64,000 bases of DNA from an uncultured Bacteroidota bacterium (GTDB lineage Bacteria > Bacteroidota > Bacteroidia > Flavobacteriales > Flavobacteriaceae): contig CACPPV010000006.1 of assembly GCA_902635895.1 (NCBI GenBank), positions 1-64,000 on the forward strand, written 5' to 3'. Position numbers and translations under genes: made by a program. Shown piece by piece: positions 18,459-28,971 of this stretch (positions are counted from its first letter, which is position 1; each line of letters opens with the position of its first letter). The notes below the pieces were generated by a model. It ran no database searches. It was not told where the DNA came from and was given only the letters and a program-made list of their open reading frames with translations.

Positions 18459-19751
18459 TTATGCTAAAACTTTTGAGTCTATTTTAGAAAAAGCCAACTC
18501 TAAATCTTGTTTTAAATCTTCAATATCCTCAAGTCCAACAGAAAGCCTTATTAAATCACTAGTAACTCCTGTCGATGCTTGTTCTTCAACACTTAATTGT
18601 TGATGTGTAGTACTTGCTGGATGAATAATTAAAGATTTTGTATCTCCAATGTTAGCCAACAGAGAAAAAACTTCTGTTTTATCTGCTATTGTTTTAGCAG
18701 ATTCAAATCCACCTTTAACCCCAAAAGTTAAAATACCACTTTGACCTTTTGGCAAATATTTTTCAGAAAGCGAATAGTATTTGCTAGACTCTAAACCAGG
18801 ATAGTTAACCCATTCAACCTCAGGTCTTTTTTCAAGCCATTGAGCAAGTTTTAAAGCATTTGAACTGTGCTTTTTTATTCTAATATCTAGAGTTTCAAGT
18901 CCTTGAATTATTTGAAAGGCATTAAATGGACTCAATGCACCACCTAAATCTCTAAGTCCCTCAATTCTAACTTTTGCAATAAAAGCTGCTGCACCAAGAG
19001 CATCGTGGTAAACTAATCCGTGATATCCAGGAGATGGCTCTGTAAATTCTGGAAATTTCCCATTTGACCAATCAAATGTACCTGCATCAATAATAACTCC
19101 TCCTAAAGCAGTACCATTTCCATTAATATATTTTGTTAAAGAATGTATTACAATGTTAGCTCCGTGCTCAATAGGATTTAATAATGCAGGGCTTGCTACA
19201 GTGTTATCAACAATAAATGGAACTTTTGATTCTTTTGCATAGCTTGAAATTCCTTTTAAGTCTAAAACATCAAGCTTTGGATTTCCTAAAGATTCAGCAA
19301 AAAACACTCTAGTATTTTCTTGAACAGCATCTTTAAAGTTTTGTGGATCAGATGGATCTACGAAAGTTGTTGTAATTCCCAGTCTTGGAAGTGTTACATT
19401 TAAAAGATTAAATGTCCCCCCGTAGAGACTACTAGAAGCTACAATATGATCACCTGCTTTTAAAAGCACAAGTAGTGCAGTTGAAATAGCAGATGTTCCA
19501 GATGCTGTAACAACTGATGCTATACCGCCTTCAAGGGCTGCTAGTCTTTGTTCTAAAACATCGTTAGTTGGATTATTTAATCTTGTATAAATGTACCCAG
19601 GTTCAGCAAGTGCAAATAAATTTGCAGCATGATCTGCATTATTGAAAACATAAGATGTAGATTGATAAATTGGAACTGCTCTAGTTCCTTGGCTTAAACT
19701 CGTATCATGCCCAGCATGAAGAGCTTTAGTTGGTAATTTTTGTTCACTCAT
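18459..19751 (-). CDS. metY: O-acetylhomoserine aminocarboxypropyltransferase / sulfhydrylase
   Basis: TKALHAGHD...YTRLNNPTNDVLEQRLAALEGG, HSLTKYINGNGTALGG PLP-Lys motif. Confidence 0.95.
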   Translation of the reverse strand: MSEQKLPTKALHAGHDTSLSQGTRAVPIYQSTSYVFNNADHAANLFALAEPGYIYTRLNNPTNDVLEQRLAALEGGIASVVTASGTSAISTALLVLLKAGDHIVASSSLYGGTFNLLNVTLPRLGITTTFVDPSDPQNFKDAVQENTRVFFAESLGNPKLDVLDLKGISSYAKESKVPFIVDNTVASPALLNPIEHGANIVIHSLTKYINGNGTALGGVIIDAGTFDWSNGKFPEFTEPSPGYHGLVYHDALGAAAFIAKVRIEGLRDLGGALSPFNAFQIIQGLETLDIRIKKHSSNALKLAQWLEKRPEVEWVNYPGLESSKYYSLSEKYLPKGQSGILTFGVKGGFESAKTIADKTEVFSLLANIGDTKSLIIHPASTTHQQLSVEEQASTGVTSDLIRLSVGLEDIEDLKQDLELAFSKIDSKVLA

Positions 19752-19821
19752 TTTTATATATTTAATTATTAATAAATTAAATTTATAATTAGATGTGATT
19801 TGACGTTAAATAGATGCGAAG

Positions 19822-19876
19822 CTACTGCTTTAGCACTTTTTTAAAGAGGTTGCAATCAGTCAAATCGTTCCTCTAA
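19822..19876 (-). ncRNA. SAM-II (SAM/alpha, metA-motif) riboswitch
   Basis: Minus strand AGAGGAACGATTTGACTGATTGCAACCTCTTTAAAAAAGTGCTAAAGCAG; P1 AGAGG/CCTCT, core GATTTgACyGATTGCAA and GCTAAA matching the SAM-II pseudoknot pattern; upstream of metYX. Confidence 0.85.
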
Positions 19877-19927
19877 CAATAAATTATGGATCAAAATTAT
19901 AATTAAAAATAATTATAACAAAAAAAA

Positions 19928-20941
19928 TTATCTAAAATTTACAGAAATACCTGCTGAAAGAGTGTTGTATCTCTGGAAAGTAAAATCAGCAAAGGCACTA
20001 AATACCAAAAATTTAAATCTAGCGCCAATTGTTGTCCTGTACCCAGAAGCATTAAAATTCATATCAATTGGATCAATCAATGATTTATTTATTGGAATTC
20101 CAGAAGCTGAGTTGTATTCCAAATCGTAATTTCCAAGTAATTTAAATGAAGAACTTCCGCCTGAATATCCAAAAGAGGTATAAAAATCAACCACCAATAA
20201 ATCAACCGATGCTAGTAATAAAAAATTATAATTATTTAAACTAAACTGTGCAACTTGACCAGAACCATTTAAAGAACTAAACGATTGAACATCGTAGTCT
20301 ATGTCCATATTTGAATAAGAGGCAAATGCAGATACATTTAAAGGAACTTTATCAATTGGTCCAAAATATTGAAGTAAATTGTGTTTTACACCAAGTCCCT
20401 TTAAAGACATGTCAACTCCGTTTCTATGATATTCTGGACTGTAACGAATTATAAGCTCGGTATCAAATGGAACTCCAACACCCAATTGTAAAACTGGAGC
20501 AGGAATGGCTCCTAGAGGTAATTTACTTTTTATCCCTTTTGGAGATTTAATAGTTGATGTTATTTCAGGATAAATTCCATCAGCAGGTATAGTAATAAAT
20601 AAGTTTTCTTGTCTACTTTCACCTGCAATTGTTGGTAGATTTTCAGCATCTGTTGAAATATATTCTAAATCAGAGATTGAAAATACTCTGTCAGCAGAAG
20701 GAACAAAAGAAGTATTTAATCTTAAGGATAAATCTATACCTAATTTTTTATGAACCTTTGCAGTACTATACCAACCAGCATTTAAACTGTATATTGCACC
20801 CTTCATCATTGGATCTAAATAGCGTTCAAAAATTTTTTTTGAATCGCTTTCAACTGCTAGAAGAATAGACTCAAAACCGGATTGAGACCAAGAAAACAGT
20901 GGTGAAAAAAGGAAAAACAATATAATGTGTCTAAAATTCAA
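19928..20941 (-). CDS. DUF6588-like outer-membrane-associated protein
   Basis: 337 aa, signal peptide, beta-rich, LGVGVPFDTELIIRYSP; family recalled tentatively. Confidence 0.5.
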   Translation of the reverse strand: MNFRHIILFFLFSPLFSWSQSGFESILLAVESDSKKIFERYLDPMMKGAIYSLNAGWYSTAKVHKKLGIDLSLRLNTSFVPSADRVFSISDLEYISTDAENLPTIAGESRQENLFITIPADGIYPEITSTIKSPKGIKSKLPLGAIPAPVLQLGVGVPFDTELIIRYSPEYHRNGVDMSLKGLGVKHNLLQYFGPIDKVPLNVSAFASYSNMDIDYDVQSFSSLNGSGQVAQFSLNNYNFLLLASVDLLVVDFYTSFGYSGGSSSFKLLGNYDLEYNSASGIPINKSLIDPIDMNFNASGYRTTIGARFKFLVFSAFADFTFQRYNTLSAGISVNFR

Positions 20942-20979
20942 ATAATTAAATTTTAAACAAATATACGCTGAAAATAATC

Positions 20980-23739
20980 TTATTTCTTACCGCCTTTAGA
21001 CTTACCTCCTTTTGAATTTCCAGATCCTCCAGCAAACGATGTCAAATCGTATTTTAATCTAAAAACGGTATATCTAGGTTGAATAACATAGGATCTAGTT
21101 TGACTGTATAATTGATTAAAACTATCTCTATTTATGGATGTGTCGTTAAATATATTAGTGACACTAATACCAAACTCCCATTTAGATCCATCTTTATTGT
21201 AGGATAAATCTGCTTCAGCAGACCTGTATTCATTTAAGGTAACATTTTCATCTCTATAATAGTTGTAAGAGTAATCGGCTCTAAAAACAAATCCTTTGCC
21301 AAAATATGCATCAATTTCAACAAATGGAGAATCAGTGTAAAAATAATTTTTAAAATTACCAGTGTCATACATACGCTTGTTATAGCTATAACCAACCTCA
21401 ATATTTGGCTTATCTCTAAAATTTGTTGCTATACTAGCTTTATAACTTTGAGTGAAGTTTACTTGTTCAGTAAGGGTTCCATTTACTATATTATTAAAAT
21501 CACTGAAATTAAAATTCATGTTAAACCCAGCTTTAAAATTTTTAAATCTTTTATCTATTCTTCCAGATGCGCTGTAAGTTTCTCTTGGAAGATTAGAATT
21601 TATTGGTGATCTAACACTACTCACTCCACTTAGTAAAGTTGTACTTTGAATTGAATTACTTCTTTTAGAATAATTTAATCTTGCAAAAACATTTGTAAAA
21701 TTAAAAATATTGATGCTTTGATAATTAAGATTATAATTATAAAATTTAGCTGATTCAAGATTTGGATTCCCTTGAAAAAAAGAATTATAATTACTAAAAA
21801 TATAGCCCTCTGCTAAATTATTTACATCAGTAAACTGATTTGTTGCATTGTAAGTAAATCTTAATGATTCAGAATCTTTAAATTTTACAAATACTCTCAT
21901 GTCAGGTCTTATATCAGTAAATGAATTAGTCTCTGTTCTAGAAAGCTGAGTGTTTTCCGATTTGTAGGAATTGATTGTAAAACCTGGCTCCATTGTAAAA
22001 ATCCCAGTAATAAATCTGTAATTTAAAGAAAAGTATGCGTCATTAAATTTAAAGTCTACATTATTATTTAAAATATCATCGTTGAAAGATACCTGAGAAT
22101 TATTATCTAAAATTTGAAAAATACTTGAATTAAAATTTTGTTTAACATCTGTTACACCAAAAGTGAAATTCAAATTTGATTTTGGAGTCAAAATGTAGTA
22201 ATAATCTAATTTTGCTTCCATTTTATCAGTTTCAACTATTCTGTTTTGATTAATGTTAAATTTAGACTGATTAGTATTTAAAGGTATAATATTTCTAAAG
22301 GGTTGAACATCTCGAACAGCCCTATAAAACGGGTCTTCAGTCTGTGATAAATGTTGAGCCTCAAAAGAAAAAATATGATCTTCGTTAAGTGTATAATACG
22401 CTTTTAATTCTTGGTTAATAGAACTTGGTTCATCAGATTTATATAAATTAATTTCATCTAGTTCTATTGGTTGAATAGACGGTTGATTTGAAGAACCACG
22501 AAAAGATTCCGACATCAAATCGGTAGTTTCTATATTTTCCGCAGATTTTAAAAGTAAGTTGTATTCGGTTTGCAATCTATCATTAGGATTGAAAGCAGTA
22601 GTAAATTTATATAGTTGTTGCTGGTTATCCTGCACAACATTGTCCTCAGAGTTTTGAATATTTCCGTTGGTGTAATTTCGAGATATTTTTTCCTCAACAA
22701 TGTTTTTTGTTTCAGCTAAAATTGCGAAACCACTAATCTCCCAGCTTTCATTGGGTGAATGGCTAAAATTATAAGCTCCTAACTGTGCATCAATGGATTT
22801 TGCTTGATTATTTTGTAAACCTCCTAAACCAGCTCCATCGGTTGATATACTTATAGAAGTACCGTTTCTTGCATTTAAATTACCAAAACCTCCGCCAAAT
22901 TTATAAAAATCTCTTCTTGAAAGTACAGGCTCACCAATGTTGTTTGTATTACCCAAAACACTCATACTAAAGTCTTTGGCATAGTAAAACACCTTTGGAG
23001 CAGCTAAAACTCTGTCTTCATTACCAACTCCTCCTAAAATTTCACCAAACCAAAATTTATCTTTTCCACTTTTAAGGCTAATATTAATGGCTATATTATC
23101 TTCATTATTTGTCACATTTCTAAGCTGACCAACTTCTGTAAAATTTCTTAAAACCTCTACTTTACCAACTGCTTTTGCAGGTAAATTTTGAGTAGCTAAT
23201 TTAGAATCTCCATCAAAAAAATCTTTTCCTTCGACGGTTATTTTAGTTATTTCTTTCCCTTCCACTTCTACTCTACCGTCTTCATTTATTTCAACGCCAG
23301 GCAAATTTTCTAATACATCAGCTAATTTTTTTTCAGTCCCAGTGTTAAAAGAATCTGCATTATAAACTATAGTATCTCCTTTGATGGTTACAGGCATTTC
23401 ATAAACAAGTTCAACTTCATCTAGAGCTTCAGCCTGTTCTTCGAGTTTAATATTTTTTTCAAAACTTTCAGAAATGTTTAAATCAAATACAAATTCTGTA
23501 AAACCAATAAAAGAAACTTTTATTTCGTAGTCTGTATTTTTCTTTAATGAAAGTCTAAAATATCCGGATTCATTAGATATTCCAAAACCATCCAAAATTT
23601 TTGATTGCTTTTCTATCGCAATGACATTTGCTCCAGTTAAACTATTTCCCTCTAAATCTGTAATTGTTCCATCAAACCTAACTTGAGAATAACCTAATGT
23701 TGAAAAAACTAATGCAACGATTAGTAATATATTTTTCAT
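20980..23739 (-). CDS. TonB-dependent-receptor-like outer membrane beta-barrel protein with carboxypeptidase-regulatory-like domain
   Basis: 919 aa; N-terminal CarboxypepD_reg-like repeat; plug-like LADVLENLPGVEINEDGRVEVEG; Gly/Lys-rich C-terminus. Confidence 0.82.
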   Translation of the reverse strand: MKNILLIVALVFSTLGYSQVRFDGTITDLEGNSLTGANVIAIEKQSKILDGFGISNESGYFRLSLKKNTDYEIKVSFIGFTEFVFDLNISESFEKNIKLEEQAEALDEVELVYEMPVTIKGDTIVYNADSFNTGTEKKLADVLENLPGVEINEDGRVEVEGKEITKITVEGKDFFDGDSKLATQNLPAKAVGKVEVLRNFTEVGQLRNVTNNEDNIAINISLKSGKDKFWFGEILGGVGNEDRVLAAPKVFYYAKDFSMSVLGNTNNIGEPVLSRRDFYKFGGGFGNLNARNGTSISISTDGAGLGGLQNNQAKSIDAQLGAYNFSHSPNESWEISGFAILAETKNIVEEKISRNYTNGNIQNSEDNVVQDNQQQLYKFTTAFNPNDRLQTEYNLLLKSAENIETTDLMSESFRGSSNQPSIQPIELDEINLYKSDEPSSINQELKAYYTLNEDHIFSFEAQHLSQTEDPFYRAVRDVQPFRNIIPLNTNQSKFNINQNRIVETDKMEAKLDYYYILTPKSNLNFTFGVTDVKQNFNSSIFQILDNNSQVSFNDDILNNNVDFKFNDAYFSLNYRFITGIFTMEPGFTINSYKSENTQLSRTETNSFTDIRPDMRVFVKFKDSESLRFTYNATNQFTDVNNLAEGYIFSNYNSFFQGNPNLESAKFYNYNLNYQSINIFNFTNVFARLNYSKRSNSIQSTTLLSGVSSVRSPINSNLPRETYSASGRIDKRFKNFKAGFNMNFNFSDFNNIVNGTLTEQVNFTQSYKASIATNFRDKPNIEVGYSYNKRMYDTGNFKNYFYTDSPFVEIDAYFGKGFVFRADYSYNYYRDENVTLNEYRSAEADLSYNKDGSKWEFGISVTNIFNDTSINRDSFNQLYSQTRSYVIQPRYTVFRLKYDLTSFAGGSGNSKGGKSKGGKK

Positions 23740-23762
23740 AAGTTGTTATTTAAATTTTAAAA

Positions 23763-24614
23763 TTAGTTTAAACGTGCCCTAGAATTTCCCCAACCACCAC
23801 GACCACCGCCACGATTATATCTCTCTCTCATTTCTTTCATTTTATCTTCTTGAATAGTGTTAAACTCAGAATTTGAAACAACTTTGCCCTTTGAAGGTTC
23901 TTTAATTTTTATTTTCTCTTCAGGGTTTAAAACAACTTTTGTACATAACATTGTTCTATTTCCATCACTAATTTCTAAAATAAGTCCAGGCAATCCACCA
24001 TACATTGCTGGTCCAGTTGAAACAGGGATCTCAGGTGTGAACCAAGCTGTCATAACTACTGTTTTGGTTTTGGGAAGTACAGGATTATTTTCCTCATTAT
24101 TGTTCTGATTATCTCTTTGTCTTCTACTGAAACTAAAAACATCTTCTTCAACTTCTTTAGTGTAAGTAGCTTTGTAAGCATTATAAATTCCTATTTTTTT
24201 ACTCTCACCAGTCATAACCCATTTTGTGGGAGCTATACTATCAGTTATTAAAAAGATTTTTCCAAATAATTCTCTTTTATTTACATAGGTTTTTTCCTGA
24301 ATATCTTTATAAATGTCGCCCTGATTAGGTCCTGCTACAAACTGCATCCAATTAAATCCTCCACCGCCTGAACCTCCAGCTTCAAGTGTAACCTCTTCTT
24401 TAAAATAGGAAGACTTGCTATCAAAATCTAGAATGTAATTTTTCTCAAGAGCTGTTTTCATTCTTGCTTTAAGGTATTTTTGTCTTTCTGGAGGCATATT
24501 TTTCATCCAGTCCATGTTAACACTACTTTTAGACATATAATAAGCTTTTCCTAAGAAGTCTTGAGAGTAAGATTCAAAACTCAAGAACATTAAAAGAATA
24601 ATTAATTTTTTCAT
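23763..24614 (-). CDS. GLPGLI family protein
   Basis: Contains GLPGLILEI signature; paired with OM beta-barrel gene. Confidence 0.92.
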   Translation of the reverse strand: MKKLIILLMFLSFESYSQDFLGKAYYMSKSSVNMDWMKNMPPERQKYLKARMKTALEKNYILDFDSKSSYFKEEVTLEAGGSGGGGFNWMQFVAGPNQGDIYKDIQEKTYVNKRELFGKIFLITDSIAPTKWVMTGESKKIGIYNAYKATYTKEVEEDVFSFSRRQRDNQNNNEENNPVLPKTKTVVMTAWFTPEIPVSTGPAMYGGLPGLILEISDGNRTMLCTKVVLNPEEKIKIKEPSKGKVVSNSEFNTIQEDKMKEMRERYNRGGGRGGWGNSRARLN

Positions 24615-24736
24615 AGATTTTATTTAAATTGAAAGTCTTTAATACTATATAGACAATAATTAAGCCATAAAGTTTAACATATGTCAAATTATATTAAATA
24701 TAAATTATAAATTAGAACCTTTTAATACATTGAAAT

Positions 24737-25348
24737 ATGCACATTGCAATCGCTGGAAACATAGGTGCTGGAAAAACAACACTGACAAAATTACTTTCTA
24801 AAAAATACAAATTTGAGGGACATTATGAAGATGTTTTAAAAAATCCATATTTAGACGATTTTTACGAACAAATGGAGCGTTGGTCGTTTAACTTGCAAAT
24901 ATATTTTTTAAACAGTAGGTTTCGACAAATTTTAGACTTTAATAAAGAAGGAAAAAATATTATTCAAGATAGAACCATTTACGAAGATGCCTTCATATTT
25001 GCTCCAAATCTAAAAGCAATGGGTCTTATGACCAACAGAGATTTTGAAAATTATAAATCCATTTTTAATTTGATGGAATCGTTTGTAAAAGCTCCTGATT
25101 TACTAATTTATTTAAGAAGCCAAATCCCTAATTTAGTCGATCAAATTCACAAAAGAGGAAGAGACTATGAAAGTTCTATTAGCATTGATTATTTAAGTCG
25201 ATTAAATGAAAGATACGAAGCTTGGATTCAAACTTACGATAAAGGAAAACTACTTATCATTGACGTAGACGATTTAGATTTTGTGGAAAACAAAAAAGAC
25301 CTTCAAACTATTACCGACAAAATCGATAAGAGCATAAAAGGTCTTTAA
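24737..25348 (+). CDS. Deoxynucleoside kinase
   Basis: IAGNIGAGKTTLTKLL P-loop, QDRTIYEDAFIFA, LIYLRS. Confidence 0.9.
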   Translation: MHIAIAGNIGAGKTTLTKLLSKKYKFEGHYEDVLKNPYLDDFYEQMERWSFNLQIYFLNSRFRQILDFNKEGKNIIQDRTIYEDAFIFAPNLKAMGLMTNRDFENYKSIFNLMESFVKAPDLLIYLRSQIPNLVDQIHKRGRDYESSISIDYLSRLNERYEAWIQTYDKGKLLIIDVDDLDFVENKKDLQTITDKIDKSIKGL

Positions 25349-25367
25349 ATTCTATTTATTAATTAAG

Positions 25368-27779
25368 TTATTTTTTATTTATCTGCATCATTGCAGCCTT
25401 TGCAATTTCCTTGGCTTCACTATTACTATGTTCTAACATTGCTTCCATAATTTCTTCTTTAGAACCACTTTTAAATTCAGATGTTTTTGACACACCATCA
25501 GAATCTGTCTCTTCAGTTGTTACAGTCATAGTCCAAACATCGCTTTCAGCCTTTACAATTACTTCTTTTTTTACTTCAAGATCAATTGATGTATGATCAG
25601 ATTCTAAAGCATGTCCGCCAAGTATTGGCGCAACAACCAAACCGATCAAACAAGTAAGTTTAATTAATATATTCATTGAAGGACCAGAGGTATCTTTAAA
25701 AGGATCACCAACAGTATCTCCTGTCACAGCAGCTTTGTGCGCATCAGAACCTTTGTAAGTCATCTCACCATTAATCTCAACTCCAGCTTCAAATGATTTT
25801 TTAGCATTATCCCAAGCTCCACCAGCATTGTTTTGGAAAATTGCCCATAAAACTCCACTTACAGTAACTCCAGCCATATAACCTCCAAGCATTTCAGCGA
25901 TTGCTAAATTGTCCATTCCAAATAACATAGGAACAAAAGCAATAGCAAGTGGAAAACCAATAGTTAGTAATCCAGGTGCCATCATTTCTTTAAGAGAGGC
26001 TTGAGTAGAAATAGCCACACATTTGTCATACTCAGGCTTACCTGTTCCTTTCATAATTCCAGGGATGTCTTTAAACTGTCTTCTCACTTCATGAACCATT
26101 TCCATAGCAGCTTTTCCAACAGCATTCATAGCTAAAGCGGAGAAAACTACAGGAACCATTCCTCCAACGAACAACATCGCAAGAACTGGTGCTTTGAAAA
26201 TATTAATACCATCGATTCCAGTGAATGTTACGTAAGCAGCAAATAGAGCAAGAGATGTTAAAGCAGCAGATGCAATAGCAAAACCTTTACCTGTAGCTGC
26301 AGTAGTGTTTCCAACAGAATCCAAAATATCAGTTCTTTCTCTTACAATTGGATCTTGCTCACTCATTTCAGCAATACCTCCAGCATTATCTGAAATCGGA
26401 CCAAAAGCATCAATTGCAAGTTGCATAGCAGTTGTTGCCATCATAGCAGAAGCTGACAAAGCTACTCCATAAAAACCTGCAAAGAAATAAGATGCCCATA
26501 TTGCTAGGGCGAATAAAATTACAGAGGGGAATGTAGAAATCATACCAGTTGCAAGTCCTGCAATGATATTAGTTCCTGCTCCAGTGCTTGATTGTTGTAC
26601 AATTTTTAAAGTAGGTGTTTTACCAAGTCCTGTATAGTATTCCGTGACTGAAGAAATTACAGCTCCAACTATTAAACCAACAATAGTTGCATAAAATACA
26701 TCCATCGAAGAAACGTCTTTTAACCCTTCACCAAAAAACTCCATTTGCATAGTCTCAGGAAGCATCCAAATACATAGCACATAACATGAAATAGCAACTA
26801 GTGCTATGGATGTCCAGTTACCCTTATTTAGTGCATTCATTACTTGATCTTCTTTAGCATCATTGGATTTTACACTTACTAATAATGTTCCAATTATAGA
26901 AATAATAATACCTGCACCAGCTATTGCTACTGGAAGGATAATAGGTCCAATACCACCAAATGCATCATTTATACTACCTCCCATATCCTCTATAACATAA
27001 TTTCCAAGAACCATCGCTGCAAGAACAGTTGCAACATAGGAACCAAATAAATCAGCACCCATTCCAGCAACATCTCCTACGTTGTCACCAACATTATCAG
27101 CAATTGTAGCTGGATTTCTAGGATCGTCCTCAGGTATTCCAGCCTCTACTTTTCCAACTAAATCAGCTCCAACATCCGCTGCCTTGGTATATATACCTCC
27201 ACCAACTCTAGCAAACAATGCAATAGATTCAGCTCCTAATGAAAATCCTGCTAAAGTTTCTAACACAATTGTCATATCAGCTGTACTTGTCCAAGCACCA
27301 TCCATAAAGAAATTAAAGAATAAAATGAAAAATGCTGTTAATCCAAGAACTGCTAAACCTGCTACTCCAAGACCCATAACGGTTCCCCCACCAAATGAAA
27401 TCTTAAGTGCGTTTGGAAGGCTAGTTCTAGCTGCTTGAGTTGTTCTAACATTAGTTTTTGTAGCAATTTTCATCCCCATATTTCCAGCCCATGCAGAAAA
27501 AACTGCTCCGAAAATAAATGCTATGGTAATAAGCCAATGAGTAGTTGGAACTATAAATGAAACTCCTGCTAATGCTAAACTTACTATCAGAACAAAAACT
27601 GACAAAAGTTTGTATTCAGCATTTAAAAAAGCTAAAGCTCCTTCATAGATGTGGTCAGAAATTTCTTTCATTTTACCGTCTCCAGCATCTTGTTTCATTA
27701 CCCAAGATTTCTTGTAAAGCATATAAGCTAATCCAATTAAAGCCAGGATTATAGGCATATAAATTGCAAATGATTCCAT
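25368..27779 (-). CDS. hppA: Membrane-bound cation-translocating pyrophosphatase (K+-dependent type by [10 protein letters not shown])
   Basis: 803 aa; [48 protein letters not shown]. Confidence 0.95.
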   Translation of the reverse strand: MESFAIYMPIILALIGLAYMLYKKSWVMKQDAGDGKMKEISDHIYEGALAFLNAEYKLLSVFVLIVSLALAGVSFIVPTTHWLITIAFIFGAVFSAWAGNMGMKIATKTNVRTTQAARTSLPNALKISFGGGTVMGLGVAGLAVLGLTAFFILFFNFFMDGAWTSTADMTIVLETLAGFSLGAESIALFARVGGGIYTKAADVGADLVGKVEAGIPEDDPRNPATIADNVGDNVGDVAGMGADLFGSYVATVLAAMVLGNYVIEDMGGSINDAFGGIGPIILPVAIAGAGIIISIIGTLLVSVKSNDAKEDQVMNALNKGNWTSIALVAISCYVLCIWMLPETMQMEFFGEGLKDVSSMDVFYATIVGLIVGAVISSVTEYYTGLGKTPTLKIVQQSSTGAGTNIIAGLATGMISTFPSVILFALAIWASYFFAGFYGVALSASAMMATTAMQLAIDAFGPISDNAGGIAEMSEQDPIVRERTDILDSVGNTTAATGKGFAIASAALTSLALFAAYVTFTGIDGINIFKAPVLAMLFVGGMVPVVFSALAMNAVGKAAMEMVHEVRRQFKDIPGIMKGTGKPEYDKCVAISTQASLKEMMAPGLLTIGFPLAIAFVPMLFGMDNLAIAEMLGGYMAGVTVSGVLWAIFQNNAGGAWDNAKKSFEAGVEINGEMTYKGSDAHKAAVTGDTVGDPFKDTSGPSMNILIKLTCLIGLVVAPILGGHALESDHTSIDLEVKKEVIVKAESDVWTMTVTTEETDSDGVSKTSEFKSGSKEEIMEAMLEHSNSEAKEIAKAAMMQINKK

Positions 27780-27855
27780 GTTTATATTTTATTTATGTTT
27801 GTTTTAAATTTTGATGGCAAAAGTAGTCAAATACAGTGAATTACAAAATTGATTT

Positions 27856-28833
27856 CTATTTATACATCACCTTCTTAATAGACTTGATAACATCGTCACT
27901 ATTTGGAAGCCATTCCGCCAATAAAACAGGTGAGTATGGAGCAGGTGTATCTGCAGTATTTATCTTTTCAATTGGCGCATCTAAATAATCAAAAACTTGA
28001 TTTTGAACTTGATACGTAATTTCTGTAGAAATATTTCCAAATGGCCACGATTCTTCTAATATGACAAGTCTATTAGTTTTCTTGACTGATTCTATAATTG
28101 TATTAATATCTAAGGGTCTAATTGTTCTTAAGTCAATTAATTCAACCTCAATATTTTCTTTTTTTAATTCTTCAACTGCTTTTTGAGCCTGTTTAAATAT
28201 TTTTCCAAAAGAAACTAAAGTCACATCTTTACCTGGGACTTTTACTTCTGCTTTTCCAATTGGAATTAAATACTCCTCTTCGGGCACTTCACCTTTATCA
28301 CCATACATCTGTTCAGACTCCATAAAAATTACAGGATCATTATCTCTAATTGCAGACTTTAAAAGTCCTTTAGCATCGTAAGGATTTGAGGGCACAATAA
28401 CTTTTAATCCTGGACAATTTGCATACCAACTTTCAAATGCCTGAGAATGAGTTGCAGCAAGCTGTCCAGCAGATCCAGTTGGGCCTCTAAAAACAATTGG
28501 ACAAGGAAATTGACCTCCGGACATTTGTCTTATTTTAGCAGCATTATTAATTATTTGGTCTATACCAACTAATGCAAAATTGAAAGTCATAAATTCAATA
28601 ATAGGACGATTTCCAGTCATTGTTGATCCAACTCCGATTCCAGCAAAACCAAGTTCAGAAATTGGAGTATCTATAACTCTTTTATCACCAAATTCATCTA
28701 ACATACCTTTTGATGCCTTGTAAGCTCCATTGTATTCCGCAACCTCTTCTCCCATCAAATAGATGGATTCATCAAGTCTCATTTCTTCTGACATTGCCTC
28801 ACAAATAGCTTCTCTAAATTGAATGACCCTCAT
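27856..28833 (-). CDS. Pyruvate dehydrogenase E1 component beta subunit
   Basis: REAICEAMSEEM...MGEEVAEYNGAYKASKGMLDEFGDKRVIDTPISE. Confidence 0.93.
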   Translation of the reverse strand: MRVIQFREAICEAMSEEMRLDESIYLMGEEVAEYNGAYKASKGMLDEFGDKRVIDTPISELGFAGIGVGSTMTGNRPIIEFMTFNFALVGIDQIINNAAKIRQMSGGQFPCPIVFRGPTGSAGQLAATHSQAFESWYANCPGLKVIVPSNPYDAKGLLKSAIRDNDPVIFMESEQMYGDKGEVPEEEYLIPIGKAEVKVPGKDVTLVSFGKIFKQAQKAVEELKKENIEVELIDLRTIRPLDINTIIESVKKTNRLVILEESWPFGNISTEITYQVQNQVFDYLDAPIEKINTADTPAPYSPVLLAEWLPNSDDVIKSIKKVMYK

Positions 28834-28899
28834 TTATTGTTTTAAATTTTGTGCAAAAATAAAATAATATTTAATGTTTAAACGATTTTATTATTAAAA

Positions 28900-28927
28900 A
28901 AAAATACTATGCATGCATAGTATTTTT
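28900..28927. promoter_or_regulatory. Perfect 28-bp palindrome overlapping the -33 region of the etfBA promoter; candidate operator
   Basis: AAAAATACTATGCATGCATAGTATTTTT verified base by base; -7 box TATATTTG at 28939-28946. Confidence 0.6.
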
Positions 28928-28938
28928 ATAAATTTTGT

Positions 28939-28946
28939 TATATTTG
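28939..28946 (+). promoter_or_regulatory. -7 promoter box TATATTTG of etfBA
   Basis: Matches Bacteroidetes TAnnTTTG consensus, 25 nt before ATG. Confidence 0.65.
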
Positions 28947-28971
28947 AATAGAAAAAAATGTTTAAAAATTT

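Noticed and set aside
27082-27438. 118-aa + strand ORF antisense to hppA
   Set aside because: Low-complexity Ala/Pro/Thr shadow ORF of a conserved gene; no promoter or family evidence.
28900-28927. Palindrome as transposon end or terminator
   Set aside because: No transposase, target duplication or second copy seen; zero-loop symmetry and location over a promoter fit an operator better.
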